From: Plotosus lineatus
Taxonomy: Eukaryota; Chordata; Actinopteri; Siluriformes; Plotosidae
Assembly (NCBI GenBank): GCA_024760905.1
Contig: CM045745.1
Coordinates: 15,184,782-15,248,781, forward strand
Length of the DNA stretch: 64,000 nt
Direction: 5' to 3'
Both the position numbers and the translations under genes were made by a program. The notes below the pieces were generated by a model. The model did no database searches. It saw nothing but the letters and a program-made list of their open reading frames with translations, and was not told where the DNA came from. Below, in pieces: positions 53,300-63,993 of the stretch; within the stretch, counting starts at the first letter, position 1; each line of letters opens with the position of its first letter.

Positions 53300-53554
53300 T
53301 CAGTTCTCTGCCTTTCTTAGAACTTCTTGCATTACAACACACTGTTCATTGGTTGCCTTCTGTAACAAAGTTCCCAGAGCCACCCGGCTGCCGTCATCAC
53401 TGTGGTATTGCTCCTGGATGACAGCTGCCGCCGACTTGTCCAATTTGCTTGCGTTGTGGGTCTGGAATCCTCTTGAAGCAGCCCGCAGTTCTCTTCTTCT
53501 TGTCCTTTCGGCTTTTCCCTTCAGGGGTCGCCACAGCGAATCATCTGCCTCCAT
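53300..53554 (-). CDS. Unrecognised 84-codon open frame, possibly a repeat remnant
   Basis: Frame with ordinary, non-repetitive amino-acid composition (for example AAAVIQEQYHSDDGSRVALG, LLQKATNEQCVVMQEVLRKA). Its 5' end overlaps an RTE 3'-end fragment (53500-53640, minus strand). I do not recognise the protein. No splice sites or promoter make it a convincing gene. A remnant of a mobile element or a processed copy is equally likely. Confidence 0.2.
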   Translation of the reverse strand: MEADDSLWRPLKGKAERTRRRELRAASRGFQTHNASKLDKSAAAVIQEQYHSDDGSRVALGTLLQKATNEQCVVMQEVLRKAEN

Positions 53555-53640
53555 CTCACCCTATCCTTTGCATCTTCTTCTCTTACACCAACGACCTTCA
53601 TGTCCTCCTTCATCACATCCATGTTGTAGCAAAAAATTCA
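53500..53640 (-). mobile_element. RTE LINE 3'-end fragment
   Basis: The reverse strand reads ATGAAGGAGGACATGAAGG, GGTGAGATGGAGGCAGATGA, TTCGCTGTGGCGACCCCTGA and AGGGAAAAGCCGAAAGGAC. These are the last codons and 3' terminus of the RTE element. It gives a cleaner consensus for the LINE 3' end than the copy at 50.4 kb. Confidence 0.85.
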
Positions 53641-53704
53641 AGATTCCACGGTGGGTTGCTAACCCTCCTTAGCTTATTGCCTGGTCCCTTATTTGAGGCC
53701 AATT

Positions 53705-53735
<31 letters not shown>

Positions 53736-54289
53736 CCCACTAAAAGGTAATTTTAGTGTAGATAACCACACATGATTCAACTAGCATAGCCCCATGGATC
53801 GTCATTCATGTGTAGCATAATTATGAAATAATTTGTAGAATGATCACATAACTCATGACGTACAGTATATTATCACAACAAACATTTTTGTTCTATTAGT
53901 GAGCATACCTGCTACAAGTTAATGTTAATAGTACTGTATAACAATATAATTCAAAATGTCAACATTTACTCTGCTTGAGTAAACAGTCTTACACGGTACT
54001 TACAGTATTGCATAAATTTATAAAAATACGTAGTGGGATTCCGCTAAATAGCAGCGATCTGGGATCCCTGTAAATGGCCCACAGATGTGTGTGAATGGTT
54101 GTCCGTTTTGCACTTCGATGGTCTGACGAGCTGTTTAGGGTGTACGCCGCCGCCGCCGCAGCTGAACACAGGCATTCACTGACCTTCCGCGTGTTATGGG
54201 TATTGTACTCAGACACACACATGCTCTGTCTAACTTGACGAAGTTGAGCTTCTAATTATCTAACTAAATCCTGACTTTCGACCAATTAC

Positions 54290-54625
54290 AAAGTTCTTTG
54301 TTTTACTGTAATTAATCCCACAAGGGAAATTATTTCCTCTGCATTTAACCCATCCAAAGTGAGCACATGAGTGCGCCCACACAAACACACACACACACAC
54401 ACACAGGGCGCAATGGGCTGCCACACACATTCTGACGACCCAGAGAGCAGTTAGTGTTTAGGTGCCTTGCTCATGGGCACTTCAGCCATGAAGAAGGAGG
54501 AAGGGAATGTGAAGCTCACTTTCCCCACCACCACCACCACCACCACACATTTTTACTACTGGTTTAAAAATCAAACCAGCAACTTTTTTCCAGTCCCGAA
54601 ATTGTTTCTCTAACCACAGGGCAAT
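54290..54625 (-). mobile_element. SINE/L2-like repeat
   Basis: AATTAATCCCACAAGGGAAA, CATTTAACCCATCCAAAGTG, GGTGCCTTGCTCATGGGCAC, then a (CCA)n run. Related in reverse to 30518-30740. Contains (CA)n at about 54386-54405. Confidence 0.6.
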
Positions 54626-54650
54626 GTAATGACTATCCTAATACAATATA

Positions 54651-55652
54651 CAGTAGGCCCTCGTTATTCGCAGGGGTTTGGTTCTGACCCCTCCCACAAA
54701 TGAAGATAATCCGCGAGTTCTGTACCAGGAAGTAAAACCCCATGTATCATATTACATGCGCAAATGATCAACAGGAAGTAAAATACTATGTATCTATTAC
54801 ATGTGCTAAAATATGCTTCCTAAGCACGTTCTATAGACAGACATACTCATTAATACAGTATTAATGTAGTAAAGATTAAGAAAAACTTTAAAAATTTTTA
54901 CTGTTATATTTATTGATGATAAAATATAAACATTATACAGCATATACTGGTGCCGTGGTGGTCTAGTGGTATAGGGCGCTGGATCACTGATCCAATGGTT
55001 GGGGGTTCGAGTCCCACTCTCCACAAGGTTGTCACTGTCCCCCCCCAGTGCAGCTAACTGGGTTATCAAAGGCCGGCCATGTCTCTCACTGTCTATGGTG
55101 AGTGGCATGTACAAGAACCATTGCTGACTTTCGTAAAGAGTAGGCTGCAAAGTCGTCGGCGTGTTTCCGCCCTGCGATGGCCTGGCGAGCTGTTCAGGGT
55201 GCACTCTGCCCTCGCCCGAAGTTGGCTGGGATGGGCACCAGCCTCCCCGCGACCCAAATTAGGATTAAGCGGTTACAGAAAATGAACTGAACAGCATATA
55301 CTGTTGTCAAGTCTAGTTCAGATGATTATTCCTCTTCAGGCACTTCACAGGAAACTGTCGTTTCTTCAGGAGAAAGTCTTATTTCTTCAGAAGAGACATC
55401 CAACATTTTCTATCGCTTAGCCAGAGAAGACACACAGCGTTTGAGCAGCATCATAGAACTTAACTGGTAATTAAAACACACTAAAACGGCTCATTGACAA
55501 CTTGTGTGCGAATGAGGAAAAAAAGGGGTGTTACATCATCTCAACCAATCAGCAGAAAGGACGACAACCATTGGCTGAAATTGAATGACGTGACGGTTGA
55601 ACGGAATATGCAAACTGTGAGTGCAAAACCGCGAATAGTCAAGGGCCTACTG
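54651..55652. mobile_element. Tigger-like non-autonomous element, family D, with nested SINE
   Basis: Ends CAGTAGGCCCTCGTTATTCG and (reverse) CAGTAGGCCCTTGACTATTC, flanked by TA on both sides. The interior shares sequence with 34850-35153. A SINE at 54950-55290 is inserted in it, so the original element is about 650 bases. Confidence 0.85.
54950..55290 (+). mobile_element. Full-length SINE with module-ii tail, exact target duplication
   Basis: Flanked by the 13-bp direct repeat ACAGCATATACTG at 54937-54949 and 55291-55303. Same tRNA head (TGGTCTAGTGGTATAGGGCG, GGGGGTTCGAGTCCC) and body as 48335-48690. It lacks the RTE-derived tail and ends instead CCCTGCGATGGCCTGGCGAG ... AATTAGGATTAAGCGG. 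Confidence 0.95.
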
Positions 55653-57309
55653 TACCACATTAGCTTTTTTTATCAATTTGCCTCCAAGACGTTTAATGCC
55701 TGAACTTTCCAGGAGTAAAAGATTTTAAAAGTGACCAGACTTTTCTTTTTCCGCCCCATTTTCCTTTGGATATATTCATTTAAATGATCTATTTGTGTTT
55801 TTGAGTTACTTATGCTTGGCTAAAACTGATTCAAGTTGCAAGTCCAACAACTTGATATCTTTAAGAACATAATTATCAATCTAACAACCTTTTGTAATGG
55901 TCTCCAACATAATTTACAGCAAACTACTTGTAAACTACCGTTTTCAATAATTCCTCCATAGAGTGGTGGACGAAAATTTGGTGAATATACCATGATGGCA
56001 TGTGGGTGTTGAGTGAAACCATGTGAGTGAAAGTAATTGACTGGTACAATAATAACTAGAGGAGCACTTATCGAGTGCAAGGTACCTGCCCTCTGCAGTA
56101 AACTACCCAAAAAAAAATGTGTTAAAAATTATTTAAGTTTTAAGAGATGACTGAGGTTTTACCATTCAAGATCAGCGGTAGCTGTCGAATATAAAAGTAG
56201 ATCTCATATCAGCACTTATTTCTCAATGCTTTAAACGTTTTTTTGACCTTGCGCTCACCTTTACCTTTGACCTTGTTATTCAAAAATCGAATCATCACCA
56301 GGATTCCAGTAGGGTAGTGTCCCCACCTTGTTTAGTGATGATCCTTGCATGCATGCGATCAAGTTTTTTGATAACAACCAATATAACAGACAGTCAGAAA
56401 TACTGATACAACTACACCGTAATGCAGTGCTTCTCCATTATTTTCTGTGGCGCCCCCTCTAGGAAGAAAAAAAAAAATACATTTCACGCTTGCCCACCGC
56501 TCCGAGGGGCTACTATAAAAAGTATTATTTGTCTATAAAATTATTCGTACACCTCTGCATCTTTATTAACATGAAAAACAAAAGAAATATAGTTCAACCT
56601 ACAAGAAAAACTTCAATAACATTTTTAATCTAACAGAAAAGATTTAAAGTGCGCCAATGTGCCTGAAATAAAAAAATACATCCTTATTTAAACTCATTCA
56701 ACTTATTTGTCTTAATATCTTTGTCTCTGTCCACCTTTCTCTTTGTTCCTATTAGAGATGTTTCCGTGTTGTTTCTTGAGGGGTTGTTTACTGCACTTCA
56801 TATCGTTTGCTCGTGCGAAAAACCGCTACACCATAGCGCAACAATGAGAGCGCCATTGCCAACTACTGGAGTGGGGGTGCAATTACACTTAATTCTTGTA
56901 CACTATTCCAGAAAAGCATGTTCCCCAGGGTCATACGCACCCCAAGAGAGAGAGAGAGAGAGGGGGGGGGGGGCACTATTTGAGAAGCACTGCAGGAATG
57001 TGGATTTTTTCATATTTTACTGCATGTCTGAACCTTACTGATGACGATTCTGTGGGCAGGAAGTGTGTTGAACATGAAAGAAATGTAAGGCATAAGCATG
57101 TCATCTTTAGACGTGTAAAAATCTTTAAATTAATTTAATCAGCATTATTTACAGAACAAAAGGCGGTCATCAAACAGTGGAGTATACACGAGGGAGAACA
57201 GAAACAGAAAAGATGGATTCCTAAAGAAAGGCCAAAAGGCATGGAATAATTACCCCTCCATACCACACAAATAAAGAAAAGAAACAACATACACCATGTC
57301 AGTCAGTTT

Positions 57310-57359
<50 letters not shown>

Positions 57360-57895
57360 TAATGATAAAACCTCCCTCGACCTGAACACCGTTCTGACAT
57401 TGTTCTCACATCTATAAATGGTATAAAGCAAATCAAAATGCCCAGTAAAGAAATACGCCCACTAATTACCAACAGCTCAACCAATCAAAGCAGGTTCTTA
57501 TTACTCTCCTTTTTATAAAACCCTTAAATTTTACACTAAATAAAATAATTATATTTTACAACAATAGAACTTCCAACAGTAAAATAGGCTTTAGTTGAGG
57601 TAATTACATCATTATGCTGCTTGTACAAAATAAAAAATAGATTCTCCCCCAAAACACAACCAACAGCAAAGTGTTTTGTGTTTGTTTGTTTTTTTCATTT
57701 TCTTCTTCTCACAATATGTTTTAAACTTCATCTCCTCATTGAGGCCAAAGACTTCAAAAAAAGGTCAGCTCTTCTGAGGCAGCATTAGTATTGGCACCCA
57801 GGTGTCCGTATGAGCTGCTCCGCCATGTGTACAGGCTTAAAGTCAGGCTTTTACAGCAGACAGTACTGACACTGGAGCAGCTCATGAGGGCAGCT
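55653..57895. other. Intergenic mtmr1 / mtm1
   Basis: No gene or well-defined transposon recognised. It contains a G-run behind a (GA)n run at about 56945-56972 and a (CA)n microsatellite at 57312-57355. The distal part may be 3' UTR of mtm1. Confidence 0.5.
57312..57355. repeat. (CA)n microsatellite
   Basis: About 21 uninterrupted CA units. Similar pure runs occur at 17111-17145, 26893-26932, 59228-59261, 60972-61021 and 61638-61672. Confidence 0.95.
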
Positions 57896-57913
57896 TCTCC
57901 CAAACCACTAGCT

Positions 57914-57919
57914 TTTATT
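57914..57919 (-). terminator. mtm1: mtm1 polyadenylation signal (candidate)
   Basis: AATAAA on the minus strand, about 110 bases past the TGA of the candidate alternative last exon (58113-58027). No obvious AATAAA lies closer to the canonical stop at 59044. Confidence 0.35.
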
Positions 57920-58026
57920 TTCAGCTCTAATGGACTATGCAGCGTCTGTCCACAGGAAGTTACCTGAACGTGAGCTGAAGACTCCATGGCGATTGTACTT
58001 GACATATTTCAAAACTAAACCCAAAG

Positions 58027-58113
58027 TCACTGGTGTGTGGTGACTGGAGAGTGACTCTGTAGATCAGAAATGGAAGCCAGAAGAAATTTCTCCTTCACTG
58101 CCACCGATGCCGC
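58027..58113 (-). CDS. mtm1: Candidate alternative terminal exon of mtm1
   Basis: Acceptor GTTTTTCTGCAG followed by 28 open codons beginning AASVAVKEKFLLASISDLQS, ending SHSPVTTHQ and TGA. Phase 0 entry is compatible with the phase 0 donor of exon 61373-61197. Used in place of 59223-59044 it would swap the mtm1 C terminus. It could equally be 3' UTR with a chance acceptor; homology is not recognised. Confidence 0.3.
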   Translation of the reverse strand, partial: AASVAVKEKFLLASISDLQSHSPVTTHQ

Positions 58114-58419
58114 CTGCAGAAAAACAATCGTTTTGCTTATAAAACATCTACGCGAGGTTGCAGAACACCTCAGATAGAAAAAAAAAAAGGCACAGAACTG
58201 GTCTTTGTAGCCCCAAAACCCTGGTTCTGTTCTGTATTATAAGCGCTTTCAAAATCATTAAGGACATCTTCCTCCCAGTCTGCACATGTCGATTTTGAGC
58301 AAACGATACCCTGAATGCTTGAAATGTTACGACACTACTTGCACTGTGTCTTAACTTATTTAGGACAAATGCTATGTGGTCAAAACACTTTTTGAGTTCA
58401 TGTCACAAAGTCTAGGACA

Positions 58420-58428
58420 CACACACTA

Positions 58429-58466
<38 letters not shown>

Positions 58467-58530
58467 ACACACACACACTAGACACACACACACACACACA
58501 CAGACACACACACAGACACACACAGACAAA
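58420..58530. repeat. (CA)n minisatellite-like array with CACTAGA units
   Basis: (CA)n blocks separated by ACTAGACACACAC and CAGACACACA variants, an imperfect higher-order repeat. Confidence 0.85.
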
Positions 58531-59043
58531 ATTCACCATTGCTGGATGATCTCTGACTGAGCGGAAATCACACATACAAGAGTAAACAGCTCATCCTCAC
58601 ACTGATGAGAAATTAACCACACAGCACTCCCCACCTTGTTCTTGGTAATTAAAACTACTTTACACTCATACCCCGTCCTCAAATACCACCGCACTCTTTC
58701 CAAACTCACGTCACACAACGGACAAAACTACCCCACTGACTTTCCTCACAGTCTCGTTTCTGCTCCGTCATCAACTTTCTTTCCCGTATGCACACTTCAG
58801 GAATAACCACTACCAACAACACAAATAAAAACAAACAAACATACTGCTGCGTTTTTAAGGCTTCTCTCCCACCCCCCACCCCCCACCCCAGACTGACTTT
58901 TGCGCTATGAAGGCCGTGTTGTGACATTATTGCATAATCGCATTTTTTCAGTTACTGGTTATCGCTGGAATCACTATTAACAGCGTTATAATTATTACTA
59001 TTGCTATGTACAAAAACGTCCTGCGTGTTGAGTAGGAGTGTCA

Positions 59044-59223
59044 TCAGAAGGGCGTCTGCAGGTGTGTGAGGTGTTGATTGGGAGAGGCAGCGTTTGGGGT
59101 GGAGCTGTTAGTCAGGTGGGTTGAGGAAGGAGAGGAGTCGGAGAGCTGCAGCTCCTCCAGTTTCTTCATGTATTGCTCTCGCAGTGCCATGAGCTCTTTG
59201 TAGCGCTGCTCAACCGGGCTTTG
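59044..59223 (-). CDS. mtm1: mtm1 last coding exon
   Basis: Acceptor GTGTTGGCAG preceded by a (TG)n run instead of a normal pyrimidine tract. Encodes [27 protein letters not shown] and a Ser/Thr/Pro stretch ending HLQTPF, stop TGA at 59046-59044. Confidence 0.95.
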   Translation of the reverse strand, partial: QSPVEQRYKELMALREQYMKKLEELQLSDSSPSSTHLTNSSTPNAASPNQHLTHLQTPF

Positions 59224-59228
59224 CTGCC

Positions 59229-59265
<37 letters not shown>

Positions 59266-60618
59266 TGTTATATCACAACTCCATCCTGAAATTTTAAAAA
59301 TGTTAGCACAGAAGCAGTACAGAGCACAGTAAACCAACTACTTTTTTTTTTTTTTAAGTCTTTGTGAGTGAGAGAACATTTTGGAAAGATTCCATTTTAA
59401 TTAAACAAGCTATCGGTGTCTGTTACAACCTTAAATTGTGATTTTTTTTTGAAGATTTCTAAAGTAAATTGCACACACAAAACTTGCTATGTGATAAACC
59501 AATTGAGCGTTACTACAAACATAAGTGAGCTTGGAGAACACAAACCTCTGCCAAGCTGATAAAATCAAAGTGCACAGCACCCCCTGCTGTAAAAGCACAC
59601 TTCCTAAAATGGTCGTGTTATACAATGATAAAATTTTTTTAAAAATCCTCAAAAAAAATGTCCAAGTTCCAGAATTTGATCCAGGTAATCACTAAAATTT
59701 AATAAAGACTTTCTTGTTCAAATATCCACCGCCGGTAAAAAATAAAATGTGAAAATTCACACAGTCTTATGTGTAATCCTGCTAACAGGCACACAAACCA
59801 AGGGTTAAAGCACACCCTCCCTACTCAGTCAGTACTCTGACTACTGTTAACTTCAGCTCTTCGTAACGGAAACCTATACACCCGGCAATACTGGTCCATA
59901 TTTAAAGCACTACAAACGTCTCTGCCCTCTAAAGGCACATCAGTGTAACTACAACTTTACAGTGTAAAGGCTTCTCTCAACAGCTGTATGAGCTTCCACC
60001 TGTACCTTATTTTTGCTGCTATACTAGTCACAACTTCCAAAATGATTTCCAGATGATGGTTTGCAATATTCCCGTCAACCACCAGAGGGCAATACAGACA
60101 GCCATAAAGCAGAGAGATGTGCCTCATCACATAAAGACTCCAAAGTCGGTTATGTTTGATTGGTGCAACAACATTGAAATACTGTATTGGTTAAGTGAAA
60201 CAACTTCATTTGTTCATTTTCTGAACCGCTTAATCCTAATTAGGGTCATGGGGAGGCTGGCGCCCATATCTCAGCTGACTCGGGGCGAAGGCAGGGTACA
60301 CTCTGGACAGCTTGCCAGGCCATCACAGGGCCAACACTCACACAACCATTTCATACTCATACTCACACCTGGGGGAGTTTTGTAACAGGCAATTAACCTA
60401 CTCTGCATGTTTTTGGACTGTGGGAGGAAACCGGAGAACCCGGAGGAAACCCACACAAGCACGGAGAGAACATGCAAACTCCACACAGAAACGCCCGAGA
60501 TGGGAATCGGACCCAGGGCCTTCTTACTGTGAGACGAACGTGCGAACCACTACGCCACCCTGCTGCCCCATGAAACAATTACAAAACTTCATTACAGCTC
60601 AGACTTCTCGGAAAGAAG

Positions 60619-60657
<39 letters not shown>

Positions 60658-60968
60658 TGACTATAAAAACAACCATGGAAGTTCTACAGATGAATTTTCA
60701 ACACTCTAAATGGCTGAAAGTAAGTACTAAAGAGATCAGGGATCTTCATGAAAAGGAAGTGTGTTTGAGGTTTAAATGAGCAACTGTACAGTGAGCACGA
60801 CGGAACAATAAGACACTGAGTGTTTGTGTGTGTCCGTGTACGTGTGAGCGCCCATGTCTGTGGTAGAGATAAGGCAGTGTGAGCGGCAGCTCTCTGTTGT
60901 GCCAGTCAGGACGTAATTAAACCGGGGAAAGAGGATTTTCTGCACCACTGAAGCTGAGAGGGTGGGAC

Positions 60969-61022
<54 letters not shown>

Positions 61023-61635
61023 CCAAAGGCAATAACAAAGACACAGAAATGAGGACATGAACAAGCACACACAAAAATACACACCGTTTGCACCCTAAAA
61101 GCACCTTGTATACTCGGAAAAACACATTAACATGTAAATGCACTTAAGCTGCCCTTCAGCTACTAAAGCTCATTTATCATTTTAATATCTTCATACCTGG
61201 TGCCGTATGCGAGGGTTCCAGCGGATGTAGTAATGCACCCAAAGCTCTAGATGGCGCATGCTGGCTACAGGGTAAAGCACACGACTAGACTCGGGTGTAT
61301 AAAAAGGGCTCACGTAGGACTTCACGTCACTGTTTATCAGAGACCACAGGGACACCGTCTTTGACCGGACATTCTGGTGCAGGGGAAAAGGGGGAAAAAA
61401 AAAAAAAAAGAGCACAAAGAACACTTTTAGGAAGACTTAGCGAAAATTAAGAAACTGATTACAACTGAAACAGTTAACGTGTTGTTTGCGCTTTAATACC
61501 AAAAACACTACAATTATTTGTATATACAAATAATTACAGTATACATATATACGCACAACAGAACACCAATGAGTGTTTATGAGCAACAGGAGAGATGCCC
61601 AGTGCTCAGACATGGAAAGCACAGCTGAGAAGCTG

Positions 61636-61673
<38 letters not shown>

Positions 61674-63993
61674 AACCTACATTCTGTAGCACAGTTTGTG
61701 TTACACTCAGCTCTGTGAGCCACACAATCAATATTTCATCTCCCTTAAGTGCATCCAGCTCTGATTTAGATGCACTGAAGTGTTATCACATGCTCTACTT
61801 CACACAATAAGGGGGGGGGAGCGAGAGTGAGAGAGAGGAGAGCATGACAGAGAGAGAGAGAGAGAGAGAGAGACAGCTAGAGAGAGAATTGTTTCATCTC
61901 ATGTGATGAACAGCAGCTGCAGTGATCTCTTTATTAGTGTAATAAATCTCTGGTCAAATGACCATCATAAACTGCCGCTGCTTTAATCCCCTATAAATAT
62001 TTTTATTGCTGTTTTGTGTACTTTCCTGGCCTGCAAGCCAACATATGCTCATCGTAGCACACATGTTAACACTGTTCATTGTTAAAGTGTAAATACTTAT
62101 GCATGACACTTCAAAAACCCTCGAGTAACAGCAACGTGATTGATGTGCCCCGTGTTTCTGCTCGTGTTCCTTACATGGTTTTTACGGGCATTCTCGCAGT
62201 TGTAGAGGAACGTGCCAAAGCGACAGCTGTACAAGTGATCCAGGATCGTTATGAGAAAATGCTCGTTGAACTCAAAGGCTGTTGGAAACTGTGTGAAGAA
62301 CAAAAGATGAAAAAAAATTAATTAGGTTTTTATTTATAAAATGCTTTCCCTTGGAGAAAACTAGGTGGGGGGGGGGGGGACCAAACCGTTAAATAGATTT
62401 TATTGGGGGTGGTATAGTGGTTAGCTCGTCTGTCTCACAGCAGGAAGGTTCAGGTTCGAGTCCCGGGCATGGGCGTTTCAGGGTGGAGTTTGCATATTCT
62501 CCCTGTCCTTGTGTGGGTTTCCTCCAGGTCATCTGGTTTCGTCCCACATTCCAAAGACTATTCAACCAAGTCTGTCTTCCTTTCGGCTTTTTCCCTTTAA
62601 CTCAGGAGTCGCCACAGCGAATCATCTGATTCGCCCGTTTGATTTGGCAGAGGTTTTTACGTCAGATGCCCTTCCTGTCACAACCCTTTTAGCAACGGAC
62701 AGAAACACGCTGACGACTTTGCAGCTACTCTACGAAAGTCAGCAATGGTTCTTTTACATGCCTCTCACCATAGACAGTGAGAGACATGGCCCGCCTTTGA
62801 TAACCCAGTTAGCTGCACTGGGAGGGACAGTGACAACCTTGTGGAGCGTGGGACACAACCTTTGGATCAGCGATCCAGCGCCCTATACCACTAGACCACC
62901 ACGGCCCCGACTATTCAACTAAGTGGCGGTTTCAAATTGCCTATGGGTGTGGATGTGAGTGTGAATGATTGTGTGTGTGTGTGTGTGTGTGTGTGCACTG
63001 CCCTGCGACGGTCTAACAAGCTGTTCACGTTGTACCCGCCTTCACCTTCAGGGTGTACACAGCCTCCCCGCGACCCCTGGTAGTGGGATGAGGAAGTTCA
63101 ATAAATGAGCAAGTGAGATATTATTGCATAAACAGTTACTTGTTACTGCAGTTGATCGATGTTTCGTTGACATCTGAGACACCGACAGTGCAAGCATTAA
63201 AAATGTATAACACTGATATCACATGATCAAGCTCCAGTGTAAATAATTATGCAAATTTATCTGCCTAATCCGTATCATGTAAATGTAAAGCAATGCTGGC
63301 CCTTCAAAGGAGGAAGAGTACAAGTGCTTCATCACAGTACAGACATATTGATCAGTTTACAGTTCATCGCACCAACAAACTGTATGACTCAGCCTGGTGA
63401 CCGCAGGTCGGAACAACTGAAAGTCAATGGGAGGGAGGCATGGCATACACTCCTCTCCCTGTCACTCACAACAATCAACAGCCAATCATGGGTGTCTGTG
63501 AGCTCAGTTGTACAAGGGGGTGGATAGTCACTTTCCCTCAGAGTGTACAAGGCCACTCCAAAATACTCATGCAGAGCAGTTCGTAAAGATGCGGGTGGCA
63601 GCATCATGCGTCTCAGAAGTACATGCTTATGCCCCTCCCTGGTTGATGGTTGACGGAGGTAAAACATGAAGGGTTTAGGGGTTGGGGTTATTTGGATATG
63701 ACTAAATTAGAAAAGGATAATAGGGTAAAATTCTTTTCCAAATTAAATAAACTATTTAATTAATTGCAGTAACTCTAACACAGTGTACGTACATCAAAAT
63801 TTATTTAAATAATAAAGGCAATGTTTCAAAGTGTAATTTATTTATAGCAGATATTAACAACCTAAAAGCTAATACACTCAATTACTACAACACTATTTAC
63901 CTGTTTGGTCATCTGCCACACGCAGTCTATGAACTGTAAGAATATAGGCGACCTGTCCTGATCCGCATGGTTTTTGTCTCCGTGGCCGATTCT
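59044..63993 (-). CDS. mtm1: Myotubularin, 3' part (last four coding exons)
   Basis: Exons in transcript order: 63993-63901, 62288-62175, 61373-61197, 59223-59044, giving 187 residues of the C-terminal part. Myotubularin dephosphorylates PtdIns3P and PtdIns(3,5)P2 on endosomes and at muscle triads; human MTM1 loss causes X-linked centronuclear myopathy. The exons cover the end of the phosphatase fold ([43 protein letters not shown]). They then give the MTM1-type C terminus [20 protein letters not shown] with coiled coil and final QTPF (human ends QTHF), a possible PDZ ligand. The catalytic exon and everything 5' lie beyond the window edge. Distinguished from mtmr1 by [14 protein letters not shown] and the tail. 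Confidence 0.95.
60222..60569 (-). mobile_element. SINE: DANA-like head with module-ii tail
   Basis: In reverse: head GTAGTGGTTCGCACGTTCG and GTAAGAAGGCCCTGGGTCC, body GTGTGGAGTTTGCATGTTCT. Module ii follows (GCCTGGCAAGCTGTCCAGAG, CCCTAATTAGGATTAAGCGG). Nearly complete. A poly(A) of about 35 bases at 60619-60653 lies nearby on +. Confidence 0.85.
61197..61373 (-). CDS. mtm1: mtm1 exon (third from last in window order)
   Basis: Acceptor CCCTGCACCAG and donor CAG|GTATGA. 59 codons from [20 protein letters not shown] to [12 protein letters not shown]. Confidence 0.97.
62175..62288 (-). CDS. mtm1: mtm1 exon
   Basis: Acceptor TTCACACAG and donor CAT|GTAAGG. 38 codons, [20 protein letters not shown] through NCENARKNH. 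Confidence 0.97.
62405..63105 (+). mobile_element. DANA-like SINE split by a second SINE
   Basis: Head GGTATAGTGGTTAGCTCGTC and GGTTCAGGTTCGAGTCC, body GGTGGAGTTTGCATATTCTC. It is interrupted at 62571-62908 and resumes GTGGCGGTTTCAAATTGCC, with a (GT)n run at about 62970-62994 and a tail CTCCCCGCGACCCC. Confidence 0.85.
62571..62908 (-). mobile_element. Nested SINE with RTE-derived tail, target duplication
   Basis: Flanked by GACTATTCAACCAAG (62556-62570) and GACTATTCAACTAAG (62909-62923). The reverse strand starts GGGGCCGTGGTGGTCTAGTG and ends AAGCCGAAAGGAAGACAGA. The third precisely delimited copy of this SINE. Confidence 0.92.
63400..63735 (+). mobile_element. SINE (fourth type), second copy
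   Basis: Shares GCCAATCATGGGTGTCTGTG, GCCCCTCCCTGGTTGATGG and GGATATGACTAAATTAG with 43806-44235. The head is more diverged. Confidence 0.7.
63901..63993 (-). CDS. mtm1: mtm1 exon (first in window)
   Basis: Acceptor TGTGCAG (cut close to the window end) and donor CAG|GTAAAT. 31 codons, [20 protein letters not shown] then [11 protein letters not shown]. It directly follows the catalytic exon, which is outside the window. Confidence 0.97.

Noticed and set aside
57754..58005. 83-codon minus-strand frame as a separate gene
   Set aside because: It lies in probable mtm1 3' UTR, has no recognisable domain, and contains the candidate AATAAA of that transcript.
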